Assembly (NCBI GenBank): GCA_038234785.1
Contig: JBBQTC010000021.1
Coordinates: forward strand, 1 to 50,310
Reading direction: 5' to 3'
Origin: UBA668 sp038234785
GTDB lineage: Bacteria > Actinomycetota > Acidimicrobiia > Acidimicrobiales > Ilumatobacteraceae
DNA length: 50,310 nt
Part shown: positions 50,250 through 50,310 of the stretch, piece by piece
Layout: each line of letters starts with the position of its first letter
Numbering within the stretch: position 1 is the stretch's first letter
Made by a program: the position numbers and the translations under genes
Notes under the pieces: generated by a model
What the model saw: the letters and a program-made list of their open reading frames with translations, nothing else
Told to the model about the DNA's origin: nothing
The model's database searches: none

Positions 50250-50310
50250 TCAGCGGTCGAGGCGTCGTTCGCCGAGGGTGCGTGCGAGTTGTGCGCGCAT
50301 GTTCGCGTTG
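50250..50310 (-). CDS. partial C-terminus of an unidentified protein
   Basis: A minus-strand frame reads NANMRAQLARTLGERRLDR and a stop, and runs off the right edge. The Arg/Leu-rich helix-like tail suggests a real gene continuing outside the window, but 19 residues are too few to name a family. Confidence 0.3.
   Translation of the reverse strand, partial: NANMRAQLARTLGERRLDR

Overview
The window is high-GC actinobacterial DNA with many GTG starts and tight operons. Gene content points to class Acidimicrobiia (an Ilumatobacter-like bacterium): a DUF2017 protein, mycothiol-synthase-like and DinB/DUF664 proteins, a CAP protein with LDTR-type beta repeats, a TTTT-linker LysM lipoprotein, fused E1 dehydrogenase subunits and an ethylmalonyl-CoA mutase. 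The taxon is inferred from these families, not from a marker alignment. No rRNA, CRISPR array, transposase or prophage gene is visible.

Positions 1-39,000 look like ordinary chromosome. The left part holds an unknown membrane protein, an FtsH-like membrane AAA protease next to an MtfA-type peptidase, an ECF sigma factor with a membrane-anchored partner ending in a Gly-Asn repeat, a tandem GNAT protein, an aldehyde dehydrogenase, the ribosome-assembly GTPase EngB, and a three-gene flavinylation module (ferric-reductase-like membrane protein, FMN-binding protein, ApbE). Then come a fused 2-oxo acid dehydrogenase E1, a fatty acid desaturase, a tRNA Glu-Asp-Phe cluster with a terminator, a thioesterase, DegV, DUF2017, an HD hydrolase, 3-hydroxyacyl-CoA dehydrogenase, Aat and ethylmalonyl-CoA mutase. 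Several of these fit acyl-CoA and C2 metabolism. From 24 to 39 kb there are secreted CAP and LysM proteins, two paired alpha/beta hydrolases, a polyprenyl diphosphate synthase, exonuclease VII (xseAB), RmuC, an ABC exporter and two tandem TAP-type lipoprotein peptidases.

Positions 39,000-48,000, and probably to the right edge, are different. Twelve copies of a short directional repeat (consensus CCGGCGGTAGGTGGCA, three copies perfect) lie between genes, all in the same orientation whatever the gene strand, mostly 0.55-1.7 kb apart. Between them sit one- or two-gene modules typical of mobile cassette pools: a Doc/antitoxin pair and a VapBC pair, GNAT acetyltransferases (one frameshifted), methyltransferases, an AlkZ-like protein, a truncated NTF2-like gene, DinB, Nudix, VOC and an aminoglycoside-kinase-like protein. 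The layout resembles an integron cassette array, but the repeat lacks the canonical attC core triplet and no integrase is in view. This is the main candidate for an undescribed system.
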